Assembly (NCBI GenBank): GCA_029266295.1
Contig: JAQSXD010000003.1
Coordinates: forward strand, 1 to 29,027
Direction: 5' to 3'
DNA length: 29,027 nucleotides
Source of the DNA: Bacillota bacterium
GTDB taxonomy: Bacteria; Bacillota; Clostridia; Peptostreptococcales; Anaerovoracaceae
Under the pieces are notes generated by a model. That model was not told where the DNA came from, searched no databases, and saw only the letters and a program-made list of their open reading frames with translations. Position numbers and translations under genes: made by a program. Shown piece after piece: positions 1-7,207 of the stretch; positions within the stretch are counted from its first letter, which is position 1; each line of letters opens with the position of its first letter.

Positions 1-18
1 CAAGGGAGAATCCTCCTG
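1..18 (-). promoter_or_regulatory. Ribosome binding site and possible TTG start of a gene leaving the window on the left
   Basis: On the minus strand the sequence AGGAGG (12-17) is followed, after an 8-nt spacer, by TTG at positions 3-1. With the promoter-like element at 47-75 this suggests that a further minus-strand gene begins exactly at the window edge. Only the start codon is visible, so its product is unknown. Confidence 0.35.
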
Positions 19-46
19 CTTATATAGCAAATTATTGTATGCCTGT

Positions 47-75
47 AGTATAGCATACCCGCCGCCCAATGAAAA
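47..75 (-). promoter_or_regulatory. Extended -10 promoter for the gene beyond the left edge
   Basis: Minus strand: -35-like TTTTCA (70-75), 17-bp spacer, extended -10 TGCTATACT with the hexamer TATACT at 47-52. It lies downstream of the codA terminator and about 45 nt upstream of the possible TTG start at the edge. It is read by eye only. Confidence 0.45.
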
Positions 76-152
76 TAGGGCGCTTAGTGAAGCGTTGATT
101 GAATGAAGTACGCACACAGAATTACTCAGCACCTCTTTCGGTAAATCACAGC

Positions 153-188
153 AAAAGGGAGAGGGATTTTAAAGCCGTCCCTCTCCCC
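153..188 (-). terminator. Rho-independent terminator of codB-codA
   Basis: A perfect 10-bp stem, GGGAGAGGGA (157-166) pairing with TCCCTCTCCC (178-187), encloses an 11-nt loop. On the minus strand the stem is followed by TTTT (153-156). It lies about 80 nt after the codA stop, so it should end the codBA transcript. Confidence 0.75.
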
Positions 189-223
189 AATGGAAGTGTT
201 TCTCCAGATGTGTGCCAAGAATG

Positions 224-253
224 AATCAGCGTTTCTACAGGGATTCGCTGATT
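224..253. repeat. Small inverted repeat 3' of codA
   Basis: AATCAGCG (224-231) and CGCTGATT (246-253) form an 8-bp inverted repeat just after the codA stop. It includes one copy of the GCTGATTC-type motif that also follows codB and the acyltransferase at 14.2 kb. There is no T-run, so it is not a standard terminator. Confidence 0.5.
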
Positions 254-265
254 TAATGGAAGGAA

Positions 266-1552
266 TCAGCCTCTTTTTAGCTTAAAGTCAACGATTTCCG
301 GCGTTTCTTTTACAAATAGTGTTCTCACCGCAGGTTCTGTCCTGCTGATAATCTTCCCTCGCCGAATGACATACAGACATTCACTGGTCAGCCGAACCGC
401 CTCTGCATCATTTCTGGCATCGAGTATTACGAGATCCGCAGGCTTACCGGCCTCCAATCCGTATGAATCTTCTACGTTCAGCGTTCGCGCAGACCTTACG
501 GTAATCATATCCATCAGCGTCGTAATCTGATCATGCCCGTTCATATGTGCCGTATGGGCCAGCAGATTTGCTGCCGCGATCATATTTCCTTTCCCCATGG
601 AATACCATGGGTCCATGATGGAATCGTGCCCGATGCATACATTGACACCCCTTTCCAGCAATTCATCCACCCTCGTGTGCCCCCTTTTTCTGGGATATCC
701 GTCGGTACGATTTTGAAGAACCGAATTATCAAATGGGTTGGTAATCATATTCATATCGGCTTTTTTCAAAATCCCAAGCAGCTTAAAGGCATAGTCGTTA
801 TTATAGTTGTGCATTGCCGTGGTGTGGCTGGCAGCAGCTCGCCCCTGCCAGCCTCTGTTGATATTCTCCTTGGCCATGACCTCTATGAATCGGGAATGGG
901 GATCTCCCGTCTCATCGATGTGGATGTCAATGAGCTTATCAAATTCTTCTGCCAGCCTGTAAACGGTCTCTACATCCTTGACGCCGTCTTCTCTCGTATA
1001 CTCGATATGCGGCGCTCCGCCTACCACATCTGCTCCGATTTCCAGTGCTTTTCTCAGCAAGGCCTCACCATCTGGTTTGGTAAAGATACCATCCTGGGGG
1101 AATGCAACAACCTGGATATCGATCAGATTCCTTACTTCATCTCTTAATTCCACAAGAGTCTCAACGGTAACCAGTGTCGGATCGGAGCAATCCGCATGGG
1201 TTCTTACCCGAAGAACTCCGTTTGCGATGTACCAGTTAATTACTTCCCGCGCATTTTCTTTCAAAATTTCCTTCGTCAGGAACGGCTTTCTTTCTCCCCA
1301 GATATCGATGGCTTCCAGCAGGGTTCCCGATTTGTTGGGTCTGCTTAGATCGCCTGCTGAAAGCACTGCATCAAGATGGACATGGGGATCAACAAAAGGC
1401 GGGATTACCAGGTTTCCCCCTGCGTCTACAGTCTCCAGCGCATCTGCGGTGATGGTTTCCTCAATACGACAGATACGGCCATCCTCAATAAGGATGCACC
1501 TCAATCCTTCCTGCCCTCGGAGCTTTGCATTTTTAATTAACAGTGAATTCAT
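266..1552 (-). CDS. codA: Cytosine deaminase family amidohydrolase, predicted 5-methylcytosine deaminase
   Basis: The 428-residue protein matches E. coli CodA over its whole length. It is a TIM-barrel amidohydrolase that removes the amino group of cytosine-type bases in the cytoplasm for pyrimidine salvage. Metal and catalytic residues are visible: HVH (His57, His59), Gln153 in AFPQDG, HIDE (His211, Glu214), His243 in ASHTTAMH and Asp310 in GHDS. The residue after the metal Asp is Ser311, where E. coli has Asp314. Published work from the Raushel group used loss of that Asp to find bacterial 5-methylcytosine deaminases. The start is supported by AGGAGG at 1560-1565 with 7-nt spacing. The gene lies 83 nt after codB, in one operon. 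Family assignment is firm; the 5-methylcytosine preference is inference. Confidence 0.92.
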   Translation of the reverse strand: MNSLLIKNAKLRGQEGLRCILIEDGRICRIEETITADALETVDAGGNLVIPPFVDPHVHLDAVLSAGDLSRPNKSGTLLEAIDIWGERKPFLTKEILKENAREVINWYIANGVLRVRTHADCSDPTLVTVETLVELRDEVRNLIDIQVVAFPQDGIFTKPDGEALLRKALEIGADVVGGAPHIEYTREDGVKDVETVYRLAEEFDKLIDIHIDETGDPHSRFIEVMAKENINRGWQGRAAASHTTAMHNYNNDYAFKLLGILKKADMNMITNPFDNSVLQNRTDGYPRKRGHTRVDELLERGVNVCIGHDSIMDPWYSMGKGNMIAAANLLAHTAHMNGHDQITTLMDMITVRSARTLNVEDSYGLEAGKPADLVILDARNDAEAVRLTSECLYVIRRGKIISRTEPAVRTLFVKETPEIVDFKLKRG

Positions 1553-1635
1553 GTTCCTTCCTCCTGTTGCTATTTGACACCGTCAAGCGAAAAATTAACC
1601 GATCAGATGTTCACACGGAATGAATCAGCGTTTCC

Positions 1636-2952
1636 CTAAACGTATTTTGCGTCCTTTTTCACTTCATGCGAATCATTAATCTTCATTGCGGCAAAGATCG
1701 CATTCACTGCAGGTACTGCCAGAGTGGCAATGATGATTCCCTGCAGAGATGGTACTCCGATCTCAAATACTCCGCCGAAATACGCGGCAGCACAGCCGAC
1801 GAGATAGGCAATTAAAGGAGCAAACCGAAGCTTCCGAAACTTCACATCATCCAGCATTGGCAAATTCGTTTTATATGTAAAGAAGTAGTCTCCGATGATC
1901 ACGCCGCCGAGAGGAGGGATGAAGGTTCCGAAAAGGTTCAGCAAGGGAATGAAGTATGCTCCTACACCAGCTACCGCTACAATGGTTGCTATGACGACGC
2001 CCCAAATTACAAAGGGAGCCTTATTGGACTTATTGAACATTTCTGCTCCTGCCACACCGAAAGCATATGCCGTGGCGTTGTTTGTGGTCCAAATATTGAG
2101 GGTCAGAATAATCAATGCCCAGAAGGTTAGTCCCATGGTAATCATCAGTTCAATCAGATCCCCCGTTTGGAACGCAAAGCCGCCTACCATTCCGGAGAAA
2201 ACCATAATGCCATTCCCAACAAGGAAGGACAATATCGCTGCAATAAACGCAGTTTTTCCATTCTTAGCAAACCGAGCCCAGTTTGCAGCCTGAGTTCCGC
2301 CGGAGGCAAATGTACCGACGATAACGGTAATTGCAACGGTTACCGACATCGTCGCGGTGGGCTGCATCCCAAAAAGATTTTCCATGCTGCCCACTTCATT
2401 AAAAGCCATCCAGGTAACGATCACCACAAGGGCGACCATCAGTGGCATTGCAATATAGGAAACAATGGCCATGCTTTTAAATCCATACAAAGCGGTGGCC
2501 CCCATTACGACAGACCAGAAAATGATGAAAAAGACCTCCCAGCCGGGAAGCCCGAGCCCTTTAGAAAACAGGATCCCCATGTACTCCGCAGTAATTGCGT
2601 ACCAGAGAACCTGGGTTCCTCCAAGGATGATATCCGCCCATTTCGCACCTGCACTGCCCAGCGTATAACGCGCCAGAAGCACGGAAGTCAATCCTGTCTT
2701 AGCTCCGATAAAGCAGATTACTGCCACATAGAAGCCGAGAATCGCACTTCCTGCGAGCAGAATCCAAATCAATTCCGAAAAGGGAAACGCAGCGCCAAGC
2801 CGGGCGCCTGCCGCCATAGTGGGCGTGAAGAATGTAAATCCGATCAGAACACCGGTTACTGCAAGAAGGCCTGTTCTGGCTTCCGGCGGTACATGGCTCA
2901 GAGGATAATCTTTTTCTTCGACCACCGCTTTTTTTGTCGTTTCTTTTGACAT
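1636..2952 (-). CDS. codB: Cytosine permease (NCS1 family)
   Basis: The 438-residue, strongly hydrophobic protein has about 12 membrane segments and an N-terminal stretch (DYPLSHVPPEAR) typical of CodB-type nucleobase:cation symporters. It should import the base used by the deaminase encoded just downstream. The ATG at 2952 (MSKETTKK) is preferred over an upstream in-frame ATG because AAAGGAG (2961-2967) lies 8 nt before it. Two palindromic operator-like sites lie upstream (2994-3005 and 3059-3074). If the neighbouring enzyme does prefer 5-methylcytosine, the permease may carry that base too; sequence alone cannot show this. Confidence 0.9.
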   Translation of the reverse strand: MSKETTKKAVVEEKDYPLSHVPPEARTGLLAVTGVLIGFTFFTPTMAAGARLGAAFPFSELIWILLAGSAILGFYVAVICFIGAKTGLTSVLLARYTLGSAGAKWADIILGGTQVLWYAITAEYMGILFSKGLGLPGWEVFFIIFWSVVMGATALYGFKSMAIVSYIAMPLMVALVVIVTWMAFNEVGSMENLFGMQPTATMSVTVAITVIVGTFASGGTQAANWARFAKNGKTAFIAAILSFLVGNGIMVFSGMVGGFAFQTGDLIELMITMGLTFWALIILTLNIWTTNNATAYAFGVAGAEMFNKSNKAPFVIWGVVIATIVAVAGVGAYFIPLLNLFGTFIPPLGGVIIGDYFFTYKTNLPMLDDVKFRKLRFAPLIAYLVGCAAAYFGGVFEIGVPSLQGIIIATLAVPAVNAIFAAMKINDSHEVKKDAKYV

Positions 2953-2993
2953 GGTAATTTCTCCTTTCAATAATCTATCCAATAGGCATTACC

Positions 2994-3005
2994 GTAATCA
3001 ATTAC
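2994..3005. promoter_or_regulatory. Palindromic operator-like site, codB-proximal
   Basis: GTAATCAATTAC has 5-bp arms (GTAAT/ATTAC) around a 2-bp centre. It is the exact reverse complement of the core of the distal site at 3059-3074. It lies about 42 bp upstream of the codB start, in the leader if the proposed promoter is right. Confidence 0.5.
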
Positions 3006-3037
3006 ACTACTCAAATGGTACAAAACAAATAATTACG

Positions 3038-3065
3038 TTCATAACACAGGACATGTTTATGTAAT
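3038..3065 (-). promoter_or_regulatory. Possible codB promoter overlapping the distal operator
   Basis: Minus strand: ATTACA (3060-3065), 16-bp spacer, extended -10 TGTTATGAA with hexamer TATGAA at 3038-3043. The -35 lies inside the distal palindrome, so a bound repressor would block it. The hexamers are only moderate matches. Confidence 0.35.
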
Positions 3066-3074
3066 TGATTACAT
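3059..3074. promoter_or_regulatory. Palindromic operator-like site, distal
   Basis: ATGTAATTGATTACAT is a palindrome with perfect 7-bp arms around TG. Its centre is 67 bp from the centre of the related site at 2994-3005. This pair is the best candidate for the codBA regulator's binding sites. The regulator is not encoded in an obvious place in the window. Confidence 0.6.
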
Positions 3075-3157
3075 TTTCTCCATCATAGTAACATGAGTGC
3101 TCATGGCACACAATACTTTTTTCAAACTTTTCTGATAATTTTTTGATTCCTTCATAA

Positions 3158-3195
3158 GAAGCACCCCATTCCCGTTTCCGGAGCTGAGGTGCTTC
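3158..3195 (-). terminator. Weak hairpin terminator after the ABC permease gene
   Basis: GAAGCACC (3158-3165) pairs with GGTGCTTC (3188-3195) in an 8-bp stem just after the permease stop. On the minus strand it is followed by TTATGAAGG rather than a clean T-run, so termination may be inefficient. Confidence 0.4.
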
Positions 3196-3212
3196 AACGC
3201 AATCAGTAATTA

Positions 3213-4067
3213 CTAGCTTCTCTTAGACATATTTAGAAGTGCCAAGCCATAGAATATAGCCGCAGTAACGATCAGAACGAAAACACTGATCCACGGAGAA
3301 ACCGTAGCGCTGCCAAAGCAGAAGACAACCCCCATATGTTCTTTAAATTCATTCAAATAGTTTGCTGGGATTTCTGCAAAGGCACTCTTCATGGCATCTT
3401 CCATCAAAACCTGACGGAACAGAGAAGCTGCATGGGATACGGGAAACAGTTTTATCACAGTTTGCACCGATTCGGGCAGTGCCCCTATGGGAAGATAAAT
3501 TCCTGTTAAAAACCCGATTAAAGTGCCGATGATCGTGCTGGCAGTACTAAATGCACTGTGGCTTTTGAAAAAGGAAACAATAAAGCACACGATCGCCGTA
3601 TTTGCCATGGTTGTTAATAATACCAGCAGCAGAACTTTTATGAGTACAGAAGGCATGATCCAGACTCCTCCGCTGATTACAAGATAAAATTCCGACACAA
3701 AAACCGTGACAACTGACATGATTACACCGATAAAAAACGAACTGCCTACGTATCCGGCTGTGATCCGGCTTCTTTTAATAGGAGCGGAGTTAAAATCCTT
3801 GTCAATCTTTCTAACCTTATCGTCGATCATAACTCCAAACGCACCCATGGTCGTGGTTACAGAGGCGACAGAAAGAAGCCCCGCTACAAGCCAAGTATTC
3901 ATTAGAACATCTGCGTTCTCAATATCCTTCATAGAGTCATCCAGCCAGACATCTCCTAAGAAAACAGCGTATAAGCCAATAATAATGAAAATTGCCAGCA
4001 GGGAAAACAGTACTGCACTTCTATCCCGAAAAAATAGTATTATATTGCGTTTAACTAATATGCTCAT
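3213..4067 (-). CDS. ABC-2 type transporter permease
   Basis: The 284-residue membrane protein starts with a short cytoplasmic RNIILFFRDR-type segment and has about six membrane spans, the layout of ABC2_membrane exporters. It should form the channel of the exporter whose ATPase is encoded directly upstream. The ATPase stop and this ATG overlap as ATGA (4064-4067), which indicates translational coupling. The substrate is unknown. Relatives next to LytTR regulators often handle peptides, antibiotics or other small amphiphiles. Confidence 0.88.
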   Translation of the reverse strand: MSILVKRNIILFFRDRSAVLFSLLAIFIIIGLYAVFLGDVWLDDSMKDIENADVLMNTWLVAGLLSVASVTTTMGAFGVMIDDKVRKIDKDFNSAPIKRSRITAGYVGSSFFIGVIMSVVTVFVSEFYLVISGGVWIMPSVLIKVLLLVLLTTMANTAIVCFIVSFFKSHSAFSTASTIIGTLIGFLTGIYLPIGALPESVQTVIKLFPVSHAASLFRQVLMEDAMKSAFAEIPANYLNEFKEHMGVVFCFGSATVSPWISVFVLIVTAAIFYGLALLNMSKRS

Positions 4068-4978
4068 TCCCTTAGTTCCCTTCCTGTAATTCCAATAAAA
4101 GCATCATCCATGGTACCCTGCAATACCTGAAAACTTCTAATGTATGCTTTACATTTCTCCAATATTGGTAAGGCTTCCATTGTATCGGAAAGAGGAATGG
4201 TAAACTCACCGAAGGAAACGATAAAGTTTCGCTCTAAATCCATCAAAACCTGGCGCAGCGCGCTTTCATTCAAACCATTTAATTTTAAGCTATCGGTTGC
4301 ATATCGTGTTTTTAATTCAGCGGGCGTACCCTTCGCCGCGATTTCCCCATGATCAAGTACAATGATATAATCCGATTCGGCCGCTTCTTCCATGTAGTGT
4401 GTTGTCAGAAAAATTGTCATGCCTGTTTTATCTCGAAGCTGCTTGATTGCGTTCCATATGCTTTTGCGTGTCTGCGGATCCAGTCCGGTTGTGGGTTCGT
4501 CAAGGAACAGTATCTTAGGCGTGTTGATCAGCGCACGGGCAATATCCGATCTACGCCGCTGTCCTCCCGAAAGCTTACCATACGGGCGATCAATAAATTC
4601 GCCTAGCTCGGTTGCTTGCGCCGCCCAAAAAACAGCCTTCTTAATCTCGGCTTTGTCTGACATGTAGAATCCCGCTCTTGCGGTTAGATTTTCTCGAACG
4701 GTAAGCAGTGAGTCCAGCAAGCCGTCTTGAAAGACTACCCCGATTCTATGCCGTATCGCCTGATGATCTCTTCTAAGATTCAATCCATCTACGATAACCT
4801 CGCCTCCGTTATAACTCATTAATGTGCATAGAATGTCTATGGTAGTGGATTTCCCTGCCCCATTAGGTCCAAGAAATGAAAAAAGCTTACCTCGTTCAAC
4901 GTAAAAGCTGAGGTTCTTCACTGCATCAAGCTGTCCGTAACTTTTGCATAAATTTGAAACATCTATTATTTTATCCAT
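4064..4978 (-). CDS. ABC transporter ATP-binding protein (DrrA/CcmA-like)
   Basis: The 304-residue ATPase has the Walker A motif GPNGAGKST, Q-loop VVFQDGLL, signature LSGGQ, Walker B ILFLDEP with D-loop GLDP, and switch histidine TTH. A roughly 80-residue C-terminal extension is typical of drug-export ATPases of the DrrA type. The ATG at 4978 is chosen because GAAAGGAG (4988-4995) lies 9 nt upstream. An open frame continues 56 codons further but runs through a terminator and has no family similarity. A promoter candidate lies at 5006-5034. It pairs with the permease downstream. Confidence 0.92.
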   Translation of the reverse strand: MDKIIDVSNLCKSYGQLDAVKNLSFYVERGKLFSFLGPNGAGKSTTIDILCTLMSYNGGEVIVDGLNLRRDHQAIRHRIGVVFQDGLLDSLLTVRENLTARAGFYMSDKAEIKKAVFWAAQATELGEFIDRPYGKLSGGQRRRSDIARALINTPKILFLDEPTTGLDPQTRKSIWNAIKQLRDKTGMTIFLTTHYMEEAAESDYIIVLDHGEIAAKGTPAELKTRYATDSLKLNGLNESALRQVLMDLERNFIVSFGEFTIPLSDTMEALPILEKCKAYIRSFQVLQGTMDDAFIGITGRELRE

Positions 4979-5005
4979 TCTGAGCTTCTCCTTTCTTCGA
5001 GCATC

Positions 5006-5034
5006 ACTGTAACAGAGTTTTTCTACACCGGCAA
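5006..5034 (-). promoter_or_regulatory. Candidate promoter of the ABC exporter genes
   Basis: Minus strand: TTGCCG (5029-5034), 17-bp spacer, extended -10 TGTTACAGT with hexamer TACAGT (5006-5011). It sits after the strong terminator at 5076-5113 and shortly before the ATPase start, so the exporter could be transcribed separately from the lytTR-DUF3021 pair. Confidence 0.45.
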
Positions 5035-5075
5035 TACGCGTTGAAGTGAATTGCAAATACCATAATGTAAGCTGT

Positions 5076-5113
5076 AAAAAAAAGATGGTAAGCTGCCTGC
5101 AGCTTGCCATCTT
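5076..5113 (-). terminator. Strong rho-independent terminator between DUF3021 and ABC genes
   Basis: AAGATGGTAAGCTGC (5082-5096) pairs with GCAGCTTGCCATCTT (5099-5113), a 15-bp stem with one mismatch. On the minus strand eight T follow (5076-5083). This is the best terminator in the window and splits the regulator pair from the exporter it probably controls. Confidence 0.85.
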
Positions 5114-5130
5114 ATCAAAGCCATATGATA

Positions 5131-5187
5131 TTACGAACGGTAGCACTCCCGCAGACGGGCGTTACGAACGGTAACGTTCCCTCAGAC
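5131..5187. repeat. Tandem duplication of the DUF3021 gene end, with LytTR-box-like sequences
   Basis: Two 26-nt copies (5131-5156 and 5162-5187) are offset by 31 bp and match at 22 of 26 positions. The copy at 5162-5187 is the DUF3021 3' end (LRERYRS-stop); the other, after the stop, would read LRECYRS-stop in a shifted frame. Each copy contains ACCGTTCGT on the minus strand (5133-5141 and 5164-5172), which fits the LytTR half-site consensus [TA][AC][CA]GTTN[AG][TG]. Confidence 0.7.
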
Positions 5188-5593
5188 TACGGTTTAGTCT
5201 GTCAGCTAATTTTTTGTCCTGGTATGCAGTAATTGCACATACAACGGCGTATACAACCAGAAAAAGTGAGAGAAATACGAAAACCTCGTTCACGCGATTC
5301 AGGTTCACCCAATCCCAACGGCCGGCCAAATATAGCACGATTGCCAATAGAACCGGTAAATGCACCGCTTGACGAAGATACATTTGCTTTTTACCGAGTT
5401 CTTTACCGGAATAGAAAATAAGAAATGCCAGATCTGTGAAGGCCGCCATCAGAAGGATCCTGCCGATGTCATGCAAGGTGAATCTGGCTTCCGGATAAAG
5501 GATCAGGCAAAATACAAACATTGAAGTGAGCGCTCCGGTTGTAATTACAAAAAAGGAGCGAAACATTGTTTTTAGTAGCTCTTCCGCATTCAT
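5162..5593 (-). CDS. DUF3021 family membrane protein
   Basis: The 143-residue protein has four predicted membrane segments and a short basic C-terminal tail (KKLADRLNRSLRERYRS). This is the layout of DUF3021 proteins, which in Firmicutes are usually encoded next to a LytTR-domain regulator. By analogy with reported LytTR-membrane inhibitor pairs it may sequester or inhibit its regulator partner (inference). It starts 11 nt after the lytTR stop, with AGGAGG spaced 7 nt from ATG; the ribosome site overlaps the lytTR stop codon. The gene end is duplicated in tandem downstream. Confidence 0.82.
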   Translation of the reverse strand: MNAEELLKTMFRSFFVITTGALTSMFVFCLILYPEARFTLHDIGRILLMAAFTDLAFLIFYSGKELGKKQMYLRQAVHLPVLLAIVLYLAGRWDWVNLNRVNEVFVFLSLFLVVYAVVCAITAYQDKKLADRLNRSLRERYRS

Positions 5594-5604
5594 ACTGATG
5601 CCTC

Positions 5605-6039
5605 CTATATACCGAGTATTTTCTTTAAATCTCTGACATATTGCCGTGAGATAATGACTTTTTCGTGATTGCCAAGAGTCGCCTCAAAGCGCCCGTTTAG
5701 CGCAGGGCTCATCGACTTGATCTTGCTCAGATTCAGCAGAACTGATTTCGATACCCGCAGAAAATCACTATTGAAAAGACAGCTTTCTAATTCATATAGC
5801 TTCTGCTTTGATTCAAGTACCTTATCCGCACAGTAAAGGAACGTTCTATTATCTACCACTTCAATGTAATAAATCTCTTTCGGTTGAATCCGATGGATCT
5901 CGTTTCCATCGTAAGCAATCAGTGCACCTTGAGATTTCAAAAGAGCCAGTACACGAAGCAGTTCATCCGACATCTCCCTGCATTTTATAATAATTCGCTC
6001 TTCTTCTCCATCCTGCAATTCCTCAATGACAATTTTCAA
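5605..6039 (-). CDS. LytTR-type DNA-binding transcriptional regulator
   Basis: The 144-residue protein has a short N-terminal region (about 1-45) without a receiver domain and a C-terminal LytTR domain (about 45-144) with the family pattern IYYIEVVDNRTFLYC, FLRVSKSVLLNLSKIKSM and VIISRQYVRDLKK. Such stand-alone regulators bind direct repeats near ABC exporter and DUF3021 genes. The start is TTG with AGGTGA 6 nt upstream. It lies only 24 nt after the Gfo/Idh gene, so read-through from there is likely. Matching box-like sequences lie at 5133-5141 and 5164-5172. Confidence 0.88.
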   Translation of the reverse strand: MKIVIEELQDGEEERIIIKCREMSDELLRVLALLKSQGALIAYDGNEIHRIQPKEIYYIEVVDNRTFLYCADKVLESKQKLYELESCLFNSDFLRVSKSVLLNLSKIKSMSPALNGRFEATLGNHEKVIISRQYVRDLKKILGI

Positions 6040-6063
6040 GTCGATTCACCTGCCTGACGCTAC

Positions 6064-7131
6064 CTAAAGGAACATTCCGTTCAGATCGATTGTACGCTTC
6101 GTCTCGTTGCTGACGATAGCCTCTTCAATGAGCTTGATGGTATTTCTCGCCTGCTGGGGAGTAACGGCAAGGGGTGCTTCTCCCACAAGGGCTTTATATA
6201 CGCTGAGATAATACTGGCGATAATCTCCTCGTTCACTCTCAACAATTCCATCCACATTTAATCCGCCGATTTCTGTTGCAATTCTTCCGTATATGGAATC
6301 CGGTTCTTTTCCCCAATCGTCCTTGTTCAGTGGAGTAAATTCGTTCACAAGGTCATCCTCCTGCACGTCCAGTCCATACTTTACAAAAGAGCCCAGATCT
6401 CCCAGCAATGTAAATCTGGGAGTCGGGATTTTTACAAGCATTCCAGATTTCAAGGTAACTTTCAGTTTTGGATAGTGGAGGATCAATTCAAAATTATCGA
6501 TGGTCTGCTTGCATTCCCTCTGATTTCGAAGATCGGCAGTTAATGCGTGGGGAAGCCCGAAGAGATTGACCGCCTGATCGATGAGGTGGGGGCCCAAATC
6601 ATAGAGCATTCCACAGCCGGGACCACTTTCCTCTCTCCAGTTATTCTTGGTAGTGTTCCTGAATCGATCAAAATGGCTTTCAAATTCAACAAGATTTCCC
6701 AGCAGACCGCTCTCAATTAGTTTTTTCACGGTCAGAAAATCGCTGTCCCACCTTCTGTTTTGGTAGACTGACAGTACAGTTTTTTTCTGCTGCGCCAGGT
6801 TGATGAGTTGATCTGCATCCTGAGAAGTAATGGTAAATGGCTTGTCTACCACCACATTTTTATTTGCAGCAATTGCTTCCGCCGCCAGGGGAAAATGAAA
6901 CTGATTGGGCGTTGCAATTACAACCAGCTCGATGGACTCATCCTGAAAAATATCCTTCACATCCGTCACTACGGCTGTATTTGCATATCTTCTCCTGATT
7001 TCCTCTCCACTTTCCTTATTCTTGGTATAGATCGCCTTTAGATGAAACTCCTCCAGACAATTGATAATTGGGGCATGAAATGCCCTTCCGGCCAGCCCGT
7101 AACCGATGACAGCCGCATTGATGGTTTTCAT
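6064..7131 (-). CDS. Gfo/Idh/MocA family NAD(P)-dependent oxidoreductase
   Basis: The 355-residue protein has an N-terminal Rossmann domain with VIGYGLAGRAFHAPII, the catalytic-lysine motif VDKPF (Asp in place of the common Glu before the Lys) and the C-terminal alpha/beta domain with YQNRRWDSDF and YDLGPHLIDQA. This pattern is closest to the YdgJ/IolW (scyllo-inositol dehydrogenase-like) subgroup. It probably oxidises or reduces a sugar or cyclitol in the cytoplasm; the substrate cannot be read. AAAGGAGG lies 7 nt before ATG. No inositol genes lie nearby, so a polyol role is only a family-based guess. Confidence 0.85.
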   Translation of the reverse strand: MKTINAAVIGYGLAGRAFHAPIINCLEEFHLKAIYTKNKESGEEIRRRYANTAVVTDVKDIFQDESIELVVIATPNQFHFPLAAEAIAANKNVVVDKPFTITSQDADQLINLAQQKKTVLSVYQNRRWDSDFLTVKKLIESGLLGNLVEFESHFDRFRNTTKNNWREESGPGCGMLYDLGPHLIDQAVNLFGLPHALTADLRNQRECKQTIDNFELILHYPKLKVTLKSGMLVKIPTPRFTLLGDLGSFVKYGLDVQEDDLVNEFTPLNKDDWGKEPDSIYGRIATEIGGLNVDGIVESERGDYRQYYLSVYKALVGEAPLAVTPQQARNTIKLIEEAIVSNETKRTIDLNGMFL

Positions 7132-7207
7132 AGCAAATCCTCCTTTTATGCTTAGGGTATCTGAACGCTCATTTCTTCAGCATTTCCCCGAGATATTATT
7201 CCCGTTA

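Noticed and set aside
224..253. Hairpin after codA as the operon terminator
   Set aside because: It has no T-run, while the perfect 10-bp stem with TTTT at 153-188 is a much better terminator.
978..1577. Plus-strand open frame of 199 residues opposite codA
   Set aside because: It lies fully antisense to a well-conserved gene, has no recognisable motif and reads as low-complexity Ser-rich sequence typical of a shadow frame.
2167..2949. Plus-strand open frame of 260 residues opposite codB
   Set aside because: His/Cys/Gly-rich mirror of a membrane-protein gene with no family pattern; the codB frame on the other strand explains the long open frame.
4979..5146. 56-codon N-terminal extension of the ABC ATPase
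   Set aside because: The frame runs through a strong terminator and duplicated DUF3021 DNA, while a good ribosome site precedes the ATG at 4978, where family similarity begins.
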